From: Halobacteria archaeon AArc-dxtr1
Lineage (GTDB): Archaea; Halobacteriota; Halobacteria; Halobacteriales; Natrialbaceae
Direction of reading: 5' to 3'
DNA: 64,000 bases
NCBI GenBank assembly: GCA_025517425.1
Contig: JAOPJY010000001.1
Coordinates: forward strand, 730,217 to 794,216
How positions within the stretch are numbered: the first letter of the stretch is position 1; each line of letters starts with the position of its first letter. The notes beneath the pieces were generated by a model. It had not been told where the DNA came from, did no database searches, and saw only the letters and a list, made by a program, of their open reading frames with translations. Positions 9,631-18,698 of this stretch are shown piece by piece. Made by a program: the position numbers and the translations under genes.

Positions 9631-10068
9631 ATGAGCCAACACGACGTCCCCGGCGGCGGTTCGGAGCTAACCTTCAGCCCCGATGCAGAAGCGATCGACC
9701 GGCTGCGCGCCGTTGTCGACGAGACGCGGCTGCGCCTCCTCCAGCAGCTGCTCGCGTCCGACGACGGCGCGCTCTCCGTCGAGGAGTTAGCGTACCGCAA
9801 CACCGACCTCAAGTCGGGGACGATCGACTACCACCTGCGCGAGTTGGAAGCGCGGGACGTCACCCGGCGGCTGAAGGCAGACGAGCCCCGAAACGACCTG
9901 CCAAACACCTACTGGGCCGTCACGGAGAGCGGGGTCGATCTGCTGAAACGACTCGGCTTCTACGAGGAGATTGCGATCCTCTCCGAGGCCGACGACGCCT
10001 TAGAGCGCACCGACCGAATCCGCGAGATCGAGGACTTCGAGGCGCGTCCAGTACCGGACTGGTACTGA
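9631..10068 (+). CDS. ArsR-type winged-helix regulator
   Basis: This 145-residue protein carries one helix-turn-helix domain: IDRLRAVVDETRLRLLQQLL starts the ArsR fold, ELAYRNTDLKSGTIDYHLREL contains the recognition helix, and YWAVTESGVDLLKRLGFYEE forms the wing and dimer helix. No ArsR-type metal-binding Cys cluster is present, so metal sensing is unlikely. The start at 9631 is preferred; an in-frame ATG at 9523 would add a Ser/Thr-rich 36-residue stretch without structure. Proteins of this short haloarchaeal type are abundant and mostly uncharacterised. It is divergent from the unknown gene at 8779-9492. Confidence 0.88.
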   Translation: MSQHDVPGGGSELTFSPDAEAIDRLRAVVDETRLRLLQQLLASDDGALSVEELAYRNTDLKSGTIDYHLRELEARDVTRRLKADEPRNDLPNTYWAVTESGVDLLKRLGFYEEIAILSEADDALERTDRIREIEDFEARPVPDWY

Positions 10069-10137
10069 GGTCTCGCCGCGGCACCAATAGCGATAGACAC
10101 CTTACCGACAGTCGGCGGGAGACCACCGAGTCGCTGC

Positions 10138-10953
10138 TCACCGTACCGTCGCGAGGTCGGCCATCTCTGCGACTTTGAGTGCCACGCCGACGTTGAACGC
10201 CAGTCCGAGTGGCGCGGCGATGCTGACGGCGATCAGGGCACCGGGGAGTCCGGAGTACGCCAGAAACGCGAGCGGAACTGAACAGAGGAGCGTCACGAGG
10301 GCGACGGCGATGAAAAAGCCGACCGGGTTGTGCTCGGTGACGAGGTAATACGCGCGCCGCATCGAAGAGACGAGACTCCGATCTTCGAGGACGAGAATGT
10401 AGACCGTCGGAAACAGCAGGTACGCGGCAACGAGAAGCGCGAGGACGGCGAGAACAAACAGCGGCGGAACGAAAAGTAGTGGGACAAAGATGGCGACGAA
10501 AACGGAGACGACCAGCAGTTCCAGAGCGATGATCCGGGTGGCAAATTGCGCGACACTATCGGCAAAGTCGAACGATCCGGTGGTGATTCCCGCCGCAATG
10601 CTCCCGAAATACCCGGCGCTGAGTATCCCTGAGACGAAGACATAGACGACGAGCAATGGGAGCAAAAGCGTCACCGATTCGACCGTTCCGAACGGGATAG
10701 TGACCGACAGCCCCCCGTCGTCAGGTGCGTCGACGAAACTCCAGAGGTCGTACCGATAGACCGGGAACGAGGCCGTAATCGACAGTCCCCGAGTGTGTGC
10801 CGTTGCGAGCAGATCGCTCACGTTCAGTATCGCCGTCGTGAACGGAACGATCGCCAGCAACAACAGGCGCCTGGAGTGCCAAAGGGTTCGTTCGACGAGC
10901 GGTTCCGATTGGGACACCCCGTTCCGAGTCGGGGCGTCGGGAGTCTGCGTCAT
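10138..10953 (-). CDS. Haloarchaeal multi-pass membrane protein of unknown function
   Basis: The 271-residue product has about six membrane helices, for example VTLLLPLLVVYVFVSGILSA and LFVPPLFVLAVLALLVAAYL. The sequence YILVLEDRSLVSSMRRAYYLV between helices resembles the amphipathic segment of membrane domains found next to glycerophosphodiester phosphodiesterases and in DUF-type haloarchaeal permeases. Start 10953 (MTQTPDAPTRNG) is preferred over two upstream ATGs because the extension is basic and lacks haloarchaeal composition. It is divergent from thyA, with about 150 bp between starts. Function is unknown. Confidence 0.8.
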   Translation of the reverse strand: MTQTPDAPTRNGVSQSEPLVERTLWHSRRLLLLAIVPFTTAILNVSDLLATAHTRGLSITASFPVYRYDLWSFVDAPDDGGLSVTIPFGTVESVTLLLPLLVVYVFVSGILSAGYFGSIAAGITTGSFDFADSVAQFATRIIALELLVVSVFVAIFVPLLFVPPLFVLAVLALLVAAYLLFPTVYILVLEDRSLVSSMRRAYYLVTEHNPVGFFIAVALVTLLCSVPLAFLAYSGLPGALIAVSIAAPLGLAFNVGVALKVAEMADLATVR

Positions 10954-11070
10954 ACCCGCACTGGTACCGGCATGCATAAAGTGTTTTCTTGATGAATGGA
11001 AGATCGAGGTAGTTATCCGATAGCTCTTCGAAATCAATACCCCGGTGCACCGACTTCGAGTAGCGACGAG

Positions 11071-11076
11071 TATAAC
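11071..11076 (+). promoter_or_regulatory. TATA-like box upstream of thyA
   Basis: TATAAC lies about 29 nt before ATG 11102 and 23 nt before ATG 11096. The spacing fits a leaderless thyA transcript beginning at or near the chosen start. Confidence 0.55.
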
Positions 11077-11101
11077 TTGGATCGGTCAGAACGGAATGCC
11101 A

Positions 11102-12118
11102 ATGCGACAGTACCTGGATCTCGTCGATTCGGTCCTCTCTACGGGCGCCTACAAGCCCAACCGGACCGGCGTCGACACGATATCCTCGTTCAGCGAGCAC
11201 TACGAAGTCGACCTCCGGGAGGGCTATCCCCTCCTGACGACGAAGCGAATGGACGGCTACCGCTGGAACTCCCTACTCCACGAGGTCGCCTGGTACCTCT
11301 CGGGCGAAGAGCACATCCGCGACCTGCGCGAGGAGACGAAGATCTGGGACGCCTGGGCCGACGAGGAAGGGCACTTAGACACTGCCTACGGGCGATTCTG
11401 GCGGCGATACCCGATTCCCGAGGAACCGTCTCAGCTTCCCGGCGAGTCCTGGCCCGACGAGAGCCAGCGCTGGGTCACGGAGGAGGCAGACGGCCGGCGA
11501 ACCTTCGACCAGTTACAGTACGTGATCGACACGCTTTCTGACTCGCCGACTTCGCGCCGGCTCGTCGTCAACGCCTGGCACCCCGCGAACGCCGCAGTCT
11601 CGACGCTCCCGCCGTGTCACTACTCGTTCGTCTTCAACGTTCAGGGCGACCGACTCAACTGCCATCTCACGCAGCGCTCGGGGGACACCGCACTCGGCAT
11701 CCCATTTAACATCGCGGCCTACGCGCTCCTGACGAAGATCGTCGCCCAGCAGACCGGCTTCGAGCCCGGCACCTTCGCACACACCGTCGTCGACGCCCAC
11801 GTCTACTGCGGCCGCGGCGCGCGCGGCGAGTGGTACGCCGACAACCTCGACGCGCTACGAGCGCGGCTGGCCGACGTCGACGAGCGCGCAGAGTACCGCG
11901 GGGTCCGCGACTGGCTCGAAGCGGAGGCGCCCGCTGAGGCCGAGGGCGACGAGCGACTCGACCACGTGCCCGGCCTGCTCGAGCAACTCGCTCGTGAGCC
12001 GCGCTCCCGACCGACGCTCTCCGTCGCGGACGTCTCGATCGACGAGTTCTCCGTCGAGGACGTGACGCTTTCGGCGTACGATCCCCACGACGGAATCCGG
12101 TTTTCGGTGGCCGAATGA
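11102..12118 (+). CDS. thyA: Thymidylate synthase (ThyA type)
   Basis: ThyA methylates dUMP to dTMP using methylene-THF, producing dihydrofolate. The frame encodes 338 residues, longer than the bacterial 264 owing to an acidic insert near residues 240-305 (EAEAPAEAEGDERLDHVPG), typical of haloarchaeal forms. Conserved motifs are RTGVDTISSF at the N-terminus, LPPCHYSFVFNV with the nucleophilic C172, THLTQRSGDTALGIPFN-like QRSGDTALGIPFN, and HVYCG. ATG 11102 is chosen from the TATA spacing; ATG 11096 is two codons upstream. The stop overlaps the dhfr start (ATGA), so the two are translationally coupled, and DHFR regenerates the folate ThyA oxidises. Confidence 0.96.
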   Translation: MRQYLDLVDSVLSTGAYKPNRTGVDTISSFSEHYEVDLREGYPLLTTKRMDGYRWNSLLHEVAWYLSGEEHIRDLREETKIWDAWADEEGHLDTAYGRFWRRYPIPEEPSQLPGESWPDESQRWVTEEADGRRTFDQLQYVIDTLSDSPTSRRLVVNAWHPANAAVSTLPPCHYSFVFNVQGDRLNCHLTQRSGDTALGIPFNIAAYALLTKIVAQQTGFEPGTFAHTVVDAHVYCGRGARGEWYADNLDALRARLADVDERAEYRGVRDWLEAEAPAEAEGDERLDHVPGLLEQLAREPRSRPTLSVADVSIDEFSVEDVTLSAYDPHDGIRFSVAE

Positions 12119-12666
12119 CCGAGCGCGGGGCCGACGGCTCAGTTGTGTCTGCGCTCGAAACGGACCGCGAACTCGTCGCCATCGTCGCCGTCGCCGACAA
12201 CGGCGTCATCGGACGCGACGGCGAGATGCCCTGGCACATCCCCGCCGATCTGCGCCACTTCAAGGAGACGACAACGGGCCACCCGGTCATCATGGGCCGC
12301 GTCACCTACGAGGGGATCCTCGAAGCACTCGGCGAACCCCTTCCCGGCCGGACCACCGTCGTCCTGACGAGCCGAGAGAGAGAGACACCCGAGGGCGTCG
12401 TCGTCGCGGAGGGACTCGAGGAAGCCCTCGAGGCGGCCGAGGAGGCCGCACGAGAGCGCCACGACGGTGCGGACCGGATCTTCGTCGCCGGCGGGGCGAC
12501 GGTCTACGAACAGTTCCTGCCCGCGGTCGACCGCCTGATCGTTACCGAAGTCCACGACGAGCCCGAGGGAGACACCGACTTCCCGGCGTGGGATCGCGAG
12601 GCGTTCCTCGAGGTCGAGCGCGAGGAGCGCGACGGGTTCGCCTTCGTCGAGTACGTCAGACGCTGA
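12115..12666 (+). CDS. folA: Dihydrofolate reductase
   Basis: DHFR reduces dihydrofolate to tetrahydrofolate with NADPH. The 183-residue protein has the family order: LVAIVAVADNGVIGRDGEMPW (substrate and Met20 loop), ADLRHFKETTTGHPVIMGR (folate and NADPH contact), and IFVAGGATVYEQFLP (the GG cofactor motif). An extra 18 acidic residues precede the fold. The start overlaps the thyA stop in an ATGA junction, a common haloarchaeal coupling that matches enzyme supply with dihydrofolate production. Confidence 0.97.
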   Translation: MTERGADGSVVSALETDRELVAIVAVADNGVIGRDGEMPWHIPADLRHFKETTTGHPVIMGRVTYEGILEALGEPLPGRTTVVLTSRERETPEGVVVAEGLEEALEAAEEAARERHDGADRIFVAGGATVYEQFLPAVDRLIVTEVHDEPEGDTDFPAWDREAFLEVEREERDGFAFVEYVRR

Positions 12667-12798
12667 CTGGGTCGACGCGTCGAGATCGTCGCGACGACCG
12701 AATGCTACCGCCCACCCTGACAAGCGATAGCACATGTTCGTCCAGATTTTGCCGAATATTCTCGAGGGATTCAAACCCCCCCGTTTCGAAGACCACGT

Positions 12799-15531
12799 AT
12801 GGCAAGCGATTCGTTCTCGGAGGCGATCCGGGAATTCGAACACGATGGCGAGACGTACAAGATGGCGGATCTTACCGTTCTTGAGGAGCAGGGCCTCTGT
12901 GACCTAGAGAAGCTGCCGGTGAGCATCCGTGTACTGCTCGAGGCAGTCCTTCGCAACGCCGACGGCGAGACGATTACGGCCGCAGACGTCGAGAACGCGG
13001 CGTCGTGGGAACCCGACGTGCCGGACGTCGAAGTCCCATTCCAGCCCTCCCGCGTCGTCTTGCAGGACCTGACCGGCGTCCCCGCAGTGGTGGACCTGGC
13101 GGCGCTGCGCTCGGCCGCAGACCGTGCCGACAAGGACCCCTCGATCGTCGAACCCGAGGTCCCCTGTGACCTCGTCATCGACCACTCCGTCCAGGTCGAC
13201 TACTTCGGCTCTGAGGACGCCTACGAGAAGAACGTCGAACTCGAGTACGAGCGAAACGAGGAGCGATACCGCGCGATCAAGTGGGCCGAGCAGGCGTTCG
13301 AAGACTTCAACGTCGTTCCCCCGGGAACCGGGATCGTCCACCAGGTCAACTTAGAGCACCTCGGCCGTGTCGTCCACGCCCGCGAGGAAGACGGCGAGCA
13401 GTGGCTCGTCCCCGACACCCTCGTCGGCACCGACAGCCACACGCCGATGATCAACGGTATCGGCGTCGTCGGCTGGGGTGTTGGCGGGATCGAGGCCGAG
13501 GCCGCACTGCTCGGCCAGCCCATCACGATGACCTTACCCGAGGTCGTCGGCGTCGAGCTCACGGGCGAACTCCCCGAGGGCGCGACCGCGACGGACCTCG
13601 TGCTTCACATCACTGAGAAGCTCCGCCAGGTCGGCGTCGTCGACAAGTTCGTCGAGTTCTACGGCGAGGGCGTCTCCCAGCTCTCCGTCGCCGACCGTGC
13701 GACCATCTCGAACATGTCGCCCGAGCATGGCTGTACGATCTCCATGTTCCCCGTCGACGAGAAGACGCTCGACTACCTCGAGCTCACCGGTCGCGACGAG
13801 GAGCACATCGACCTCGTCCGCGAGTATCTGGAGGCCCAGGGCCTGTTCGGCAAGCACGACCCCGAGTTCACCGAGACGGTCGAGTTCGACCTCGGCTCCG
13901 TCGAGCCCAGCCTCGCGGGCCACAAGAAGCCCCACGCCCGCATCCCGATGGGCGACTTAGACGAGCACTTCCCGACGCTGCTCGAGGAGGAAGGTGTCAT
14001 TGATTCGGGCGCCGCCGAGAGCGACGGCGGACTCGTCAGCAAGGAGCAACACGTACCCGGCTTAGACGAGAAGATCCCCGTCACGCTCGAGGACGGCACC
14101 GAGGTCGAAATCGGCCACGGAGACGTCCTCGTCAGTGCGATCACCTCCTGTACGAACACCTCGAACCCGTCGGTGATGGTCGCCGCCGGCCTGCTCGCGC
14201 GAAACGCCGCCGAGGCCGGTCTCGAGGTGCCCGAGTACGTCAAGACGAGCCTCGCGCCCGGCAGCAAGGTCGTCACGGAGTACCTGAAACAGGCCGACCT
14301 GCTCGACGATCTCGAGGAACTGGGCTACCACGTCGTCGGCTACGGCTGTACGACCTGTATCGGGAACGCCGGCCCGCTCCAGGACCCCATCGAGGAAGCC
14401 ATCGACGAGCACGGCCTCTGGACGACCAGCGTCCTCTCGGGCAACCGAAACTTCGAGGCTCGCATCCACCCGAAGATCCGCGCGAACTACCTCGCTAGCC
14501 CGCCGCTGGTCGTGGCTTACGGCCTCGCGGGCAAGATGGACATCGACCTCGAAGCGGAGCCGATCGGTACGAACGACGACGGTGAGGAGATCTTCCTCGA
14601 GGACGTCTGGCCAGATCCGGAGGAAGTTAGAGAGACGATCCACGAGAACGTCTCCGCCGAACTGTTCGAGGAGAAGTACGCGAGCGTCTTCGAAGGCGAC
14701 GAGCGCTGGGAGTCTCTCGACGCGCCCGAAGGCGACGTCTACGAGTGGGACTCGGAGTCGACGTACATCCGCGAGCCGCCGTTCTTCCAGGACTTCCCCC
14801 TCGAGGAACCCGGTGTCGAGAACGTCGAGGGTGCTCGCGCCCTGCTCACGCTCGGTGACACCGTCACGACCGACCACATCAGCCCGGCCGGACCGTTCGG
14901 CGAGGACCTGCCCGCCGGACAGTGGCTCAGTGAGCGCGGCGTCGAGCCCTACGAGTTCAACACCTACGGCTCCCGCCGTGGGAACCACGAGGTCATGATG
15001 CGGGGTACCTTCGCGAACGTCCGCATCGAGAACCAACTCCTCGACGGCAAAGAGGGTGGCTACACGATCCACCACCCGACCGGCGAGGAGACGACCGTCT
15101 TCGAGGCCTCCGAGCGCTACCGCGAGGACGACACCCCGCTCGTCGTCATGGCCGGCGAGGAACTCGGCACCGGTTCGAGTCGCGACTGGGCGGCGAAGGG
15201 GACCGACCTACTCGGCATCCGCGCGACAATCGGCAAGAGCTACGAGCGCATCTACCGCGACAACCTGCTCGGCATGGGCGTCCTGCCCCTGCAGTTCGAG
15301 GAGGGTGAGGGCTGGGAGGAACTCGGCCTCGATGGCTCCGAGACGTTCGAGATCCGCGGTCTCGAGGATGGTCTCGAGCCAATGGCCGAGCTTACGGTCG
15401 TCGCCGAGGACGACGACGGCGAGACGACGGAGTTCGACGTGACCGCACAGGTCGGCACGCCCGCCGCGGTGAAGTACGTCGAAAACGGCGGTGTGCTCCA
15501 CCTCGTGCTGCGCCGGATGCTCACCGAGTAA
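12799..15531 (+). CDS. acnA: Aconitate hydratase
   Basis: Aconitase isomerises citrate and isocitrate in the citric acid cycle. The 910 residues match the AcnA/IRP1 layout. The [4Fe-4S] ligands are C451 (ITSCTNTSNP), C517 and C520 (GYGCTTCIGN). Other signatures are VGTDSHTPMINGIGVVGWGVG early in the protein, and MRGTFANVRI and GTGSSRDWAAKGT in the C-terminal swivel domain. Aconitases of this class can also bind RNA when the cluster is lost, but nothing here tests that. It is monocistronic, and the class II fumarase at the window end belongs to the same cycle. Confidence 0.97.
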   Translation: MASDSFSEAIREFEHDGETYKMADLTVLEEQGLCDLEKLPVSIRVLLEAVLRNADGETITAADVENAASWEPDVPDVEVPFQPSRVVLQDLTGVPAVVDLAALRSAADRADKDPSIVEPEVPCDLVIDHSVQVDYFGSEDAYEKNVELEYERNEERYRAIKWAEQAFEDFNVVPPGTGIVHQVNLEHLGRVVHAREEDGEQWLVPDTLVGTDSHTPMINGIGVVGWGVGGIEAEAALLGQPITMTLPEVVGVELTGELPEGATATDLVLHITEKLRQVGVVDKFVEFYGEGVSQLSVADRATISNMSPEHGCTISMFPVDEKTLDYLELTGRDEEHIDLVREYLEAQGLFGKHDPEFTETVEFDLGSVEPSLAGHKKPHARIPMGDLDEHFPTLLEEEGVIDSGAAESDGGLVSKEQHVPGLDEKIPVTLEDGTEVEIGHGDVLVSAITSCTNTSNPSVMVAAGLLARNAAEAGLEVPEYVKTSLAPGSKVVTEYLKQADLLDDLEELGYHVVGYGCTTCIGNAGPLQDPIEEAIDEHGLWTTSVLSGNRNFEARIHPKIRANYLASPPLVVAYGLAGKMDIDLEAEPIGTNDDGEEIFLEDVWPDPEEVRETIHENVSAELFEEKYASVFEGDERWESLDAPEGDVYEWDSESTYIREPPFFQDFPLEEPGVENVEGARALLTLGDTVTTDHISPAGPFGEDLPAGQWLSERGVEPYEFNTYGSRRGNHEVMMRGTFANVRIENQLLDGKEGGYTIHHPTGEETTVFEASERYREDDTPLVVMAGEELGTGSSRDWAAKGTDLLGIRATIGKSYERIYRDNLLGMGVLPLQFEEGEGWEELGLDGSETFEIRGLEDGLEPMAELTVVAEDDDGETTEFDVTAQVGTPAAVKYVENGGVLHLVLRRMLTE

Positions 15532-15733
15532 GCGTCTGAGAGTCGACTCCGTTCGACGCGGCTCGAACCATTCTGTTCGGCACAGCCCGAACCGGACCGA
15601 CCCGTCGAGCGATTCCTGGTCGCCGACCAGTTGTCCGTCACGCCGCCGGACCGGTCCGTTTTCGCGATTCATTCCGAAATCGCGAGTGCAGTATATTACC
15701 GTTCGCGACCACTAGGTACGTGGAGGAAACATC

Positions 15734-16327
15734 ATGGTCACACAACCCACTGAAGAACTATCCGCCGAGCATACACTCGGGACGGACTGGCAGCTCATCG
15801 CAATCACTGGCGGGGTTATTGCCCTCCTCGGGATCCTCGCGATCGCGTTCCCGTTCGTCACGGGGCTATCGGTAGCCTACGTGCTAGGGGCCGTGCTCGT
15901 CGTTAGTGGAATCGTCCACGGAGCGGCCGGCATCACTCACCGCCGGTGGACCGGCGCGGTCTGGCAACTCGCCGTCGGCGCCGTCACCGTCATCGCTGGC
16001 CTACTCATGCTCGCGAACCCGGTACTGGGACTCGTCACGCTCACCGTGTTAGCGATCGCCTACCTGCTCGTCGACGGAATCACCGAGCTCGCCGCGAGCC
16101 GGCGCGTGGAGGGGACAGACCGGAGATATATCGTCGCGAGCGGGATCCTCTCGCTCGTGCTGGCTGGCTTGCTCTGGGCTGGATTCCCCGCAAGCGCTGC
16201 CTGGGCCGTGGGCGTCATCGTCGGCGTGAGCCTACTTTCGACCGGAGCCTCGATGTTCGTGATCTCCATGTCGGGCCGCCGCGCCACGAAGGTCGACACT
16301 GGGATGGCCGGCTCCCGAAAGGCCTGA
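15734..16327 (+). CDS. HdeD-like (DUF308) membrane protein
   Basis: The 197-residue protein has six predicted membrane helices, in three pairs, as in the DUF308/HdeD family. Typical elements are LIAITGGVIALLGILAIAFP and GAVTVIAGLLMLANPVLGLV. In enterobacteria HdeD is linked to acid resistance; the archaeal role is unknown. A clear Shine-Dalgarno sequence (GGAGG, 15722-15726) lies before ATG 15734, and TATATTA around 15691-15697 marks a promoter, so this transcript has a leader, unlike most genes here. Confidence 0.9.
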   Translation: MVTQPTEELSAEHTLGTDWQLIAITGGVIALLGILAIAFPFVTGLSVAYVLGAVLVVSGIVHGAAGITHRRWTGAVWQLAVGAVTVIAGLLMLANPVLGLVTLTVLAIAYLLVDGITELAASRRVEGTDRRYIVASGILSLVLAGLLWAGFPASAAWAVGVIVGVSLLSTGASMFVISMSGRRATKVDTGMAGSRKA

Positions 16328-16413
16328 TTCGCACGGCGACCTCGACCGAATCCGCGTTATCGCTCCCATCTACGGACGCCGCGTTTTTACAACCGCCGGC
16401 CCTACGATCGGCT

Positions 16414-18579
16414 ATGACCCCGCCTACCGAGCGAAATCGGCTCGACGAGGAGGAGAGTCCCTACCTGCGCCAGCACGCTGACAATCCCGTCAACTGGCAA
16501 CCCTGGGACGAGCAGGCCCTCGAAGCGGCCCGCGAGAACGACGTGCCGATCTTTCTCTCGGTGGGCTACTCGGCGTGTCACTGGTGTCACGTCATGGAAG
16601 CAGAGAGCTTCGCCGACGAGGCCGTCGCCGAGGTGCTAAACGAACACTTCGTCCCGATCAAAGTCGACCGCGAGGAGCGCCCCGACGTCGACAGCATCTA
16701 CATGACCGTCTGCCAGCTGGTCACCGGCCGAGGCGGCTGGCCGCTGTCGGCGTGGCTCACGCCCGACGGCAGGCCCTTCTTCGTCGGCACCTACTTCCCC
16801 CGGGAGGAAAAACGGGGGCAGCCGGGCTTTCTCGACGTTCTCGATCGACTACGCCAGTCCTGGGAGCAAGACCGTGACGAGATCGAGAACCGAGCCGACC
16901 AGTGGACTGACGCGGCACGGGATCGACTCGAGGAGACGTCAGGCGCGACCGGCGGCGCCGGTGGACCTCCGTCGAGCGAGGTCTTGACCGCAGCCGCTGA
17001 CGCAGCCTTTCGGGGCGCCGATCGACAGTACGGCGGCTTCGGCTCCGGGGGGCCGAAGTTTCCACAGCCACCGCGGCTACACGCGCTGGCCCGGGCGTCC
17101 GACCGGACGGAACACAAGGGGTATCGAGAGGTGCTCGTGGAGGCGCTGGACGCGATGGCCGCCGGCGGACTCTACGACCACGTCGGCGGCGGTTTTCACC
17201 GCTACTGCGTGGATCAGGACTGGACCGTTCCGCACTTCGAGAAGATGCTCTACGACAACGCCGAGATCCCGCGGGCGTTCCTCGCCGGCTATCAGCTCAC
17301 CGGCGAAAAGCGCTACGCCGAGATCGTCGACGAGACACTTTCGTTCGTCGACAGAGAGCTGACTCACTCTGAGGGTGGCTTCTTCAGCACGCTCGACGCC
17401 CAGAGCGAGGACCCGGAGACCGGCGAGCGCGAGGAGGGTGCGTTCTACGTCTGGACGCCCTGGGAGGTGCGCGAGGTTCTCGTCGACGAGGCAAACGCAG
17501 AACTCGCGGACGAAACGAGCGCCGAGCTGTTCTGTGACCGGTACGGGATCACTGAGTCGGGCAACTTCGAGGGGAGCAGCCAGCCCAACCGCGTCCGTTC
17601 GATCGAGAGCCTGGCCGGCGAGTACGACCGCCCCGAAGACGAGATCGAACGTCGACTCGGAGCGGCCCGCCAGGCACTGTTCGAGGCTCGCGAGAAGCGC
17701 CCGCGTCCGAACCGCGACGAGAAGGTACTCGCAAGCTGGAACGGCCTGATGATCGGAACCTGTGCGGAGGCTTCCGTGGTGCTCGGCGAGGACGAGTACG
17801 CCGAGATGGCGGTCGACGCCCTCGAGTTCGTACGAGACCGGCTCTGGGACGAGGACGCAGCCCGACTCTCGCGGCGGTACAAGGACGGCGCTGTCGACGT
17901 CGACGGCTACCTCGAAGATTACGCCTTCCTCGCCCGGGGCGCGCTTCGCTGTTACGAGGCCACCGGCGACGTCGACCACCTGGCGTTCGCACTCGACCTC
18001 ACCCGGGTTATCGAAGTCGAGTTCTGGGACGCAGGGCGAGAGACGCTGTACTTCACCCCCGAAAGCGGCGAGTCACTGGTCACCCGACCACAGGAGATTG
18101 GAGACCAGTCGACCCCCGCCGCGACCGGCGTGGCGCTTGAGGTACTGCTCGCACTCGATGCGTTCGCCGAGGAGGGGTTCCAGGAAATCGCCGCGAGCGT
18201 CCTCGAGACACACGCCAACCGCATCGAAGCAAATCCACTCGAGCACACGACGCTTGCACTCGCCGCCGACCGCCTCGAGTCGGGCGCGCTCGAGGTGACC
18301 GTCGCCGCAGACGAGCTGCCCGCGGCGTGGCGCGAGGCGTTCGCATCGCAGTACCTCCCGGACCGACAGCTCGCGCGCCGACCACCAACAGAAGCAGGGC
18401 TCGAGGCGTGGCTCGACCAGCTGGGGATGGACAGCTCACCACCGATCTGGGCCGACCGAGAGGCTGTAGACGGTGAGCCGACGCTGTACGTCTGCCGGAA
18501 CCGGACGTGCTCGCCGCCGACTCACGACGTCGAAGATGCCCTCGACTGGCTGGACGACGAGGCTGGTGCGCCGCTCTAG
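16414..18579 (+). CDS. DUF255 thioredoxin-fold / six-hairpin glycosidase-like protein (YyaL/SSP411 family)
   Basis: The 721 residues start at ATG 16414, giving MTPPTERNRLDEEESPYLRQ and then the family signature SPYLRQHADNPVNWQPW. A thioredoxin-like domain follows (about residues 15-180) with a CHWC motif at C55-C58 inside VGYSACHWCHVMEAESF. The remainder is an alpha/alpha toroid, with GGIYDHVGGGFHRY-type segment GLYDHVGGGFHRYCVD and HFEKMLYDNAE. The family occurs from bacteria to humans and its reaction is unknown; a redox-linked sugar or cell-envelope function is inference. It lies 86 bp downstream of the HdeD-like gene on the same strand. Confidence 0.93.
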   Translation: MTPPTERNRLDEEESPYLRQHADNPVNWQPWDEQALEAARENDVPIFLSVGYSACHWCHVMEAESFADEAVAEVLNEHFVPIKVDREERPDVDSIYMTVCQLVTGRGGWPLSAWLTPDGRPFFVGTYFPREEKRGQPGFLDVLDRLRQSWEQDRDEIENRADQWTDAARDRLEETSGATGGAGGPPSSEVLTAAADAAFRGADRQYGGFGSGGPKFPQPPRLHALARASDRTEHKGYREVLVEALDAMAAGGLYDHVGGGFHRYCVDQDWTVPHFEKMLYDNAEIPRAFLAGYQLTGEKRYAEIVDETLSFVDRELTHSEGGFFSTLDAQSEDPETGEREEGAFYVWTPWEVREVLVDEANAELADETSAELFCDRYGITESGNFEGSSQPNRVRSIESLAGEYDRPEDEIERRLGAARQALFEAREKRPRPNRDEKVLASWNGLMIGTCAEASVVLGEDEYAEMAVDALEFVRDRLWDEDAARLSRRYKDGAVDVDGYLEDYAFLARGALRCYEATGDVDHLAFALDLTRVIEVEFWDAGRETLYFTPESGESLVTRPQEIGDQSTPAATGVALEVLLALDAFAEEGFQEIAASVLETHANRIEANPLEHTTLALAADRLESGALEVTVAADELPAAWREAFASQYLPDRQLARRPPTEAGLEAWLDQLGMDSSPPIWADREAVDGEPTLYVCRNRTCSPPTHDVEDALDWLDDEAGAPL

Positions 18580-18698
18580 CCGGCATCGATAGCGCTCCGA
18601 ACGACGTGAGAGCAGAAGCGAGCGTGATACATCAATTGTAAAGGATTTCACTATTCCATACTTTTATTCGGCGAGCTTCCTTCTTGTGTGGCATTCAA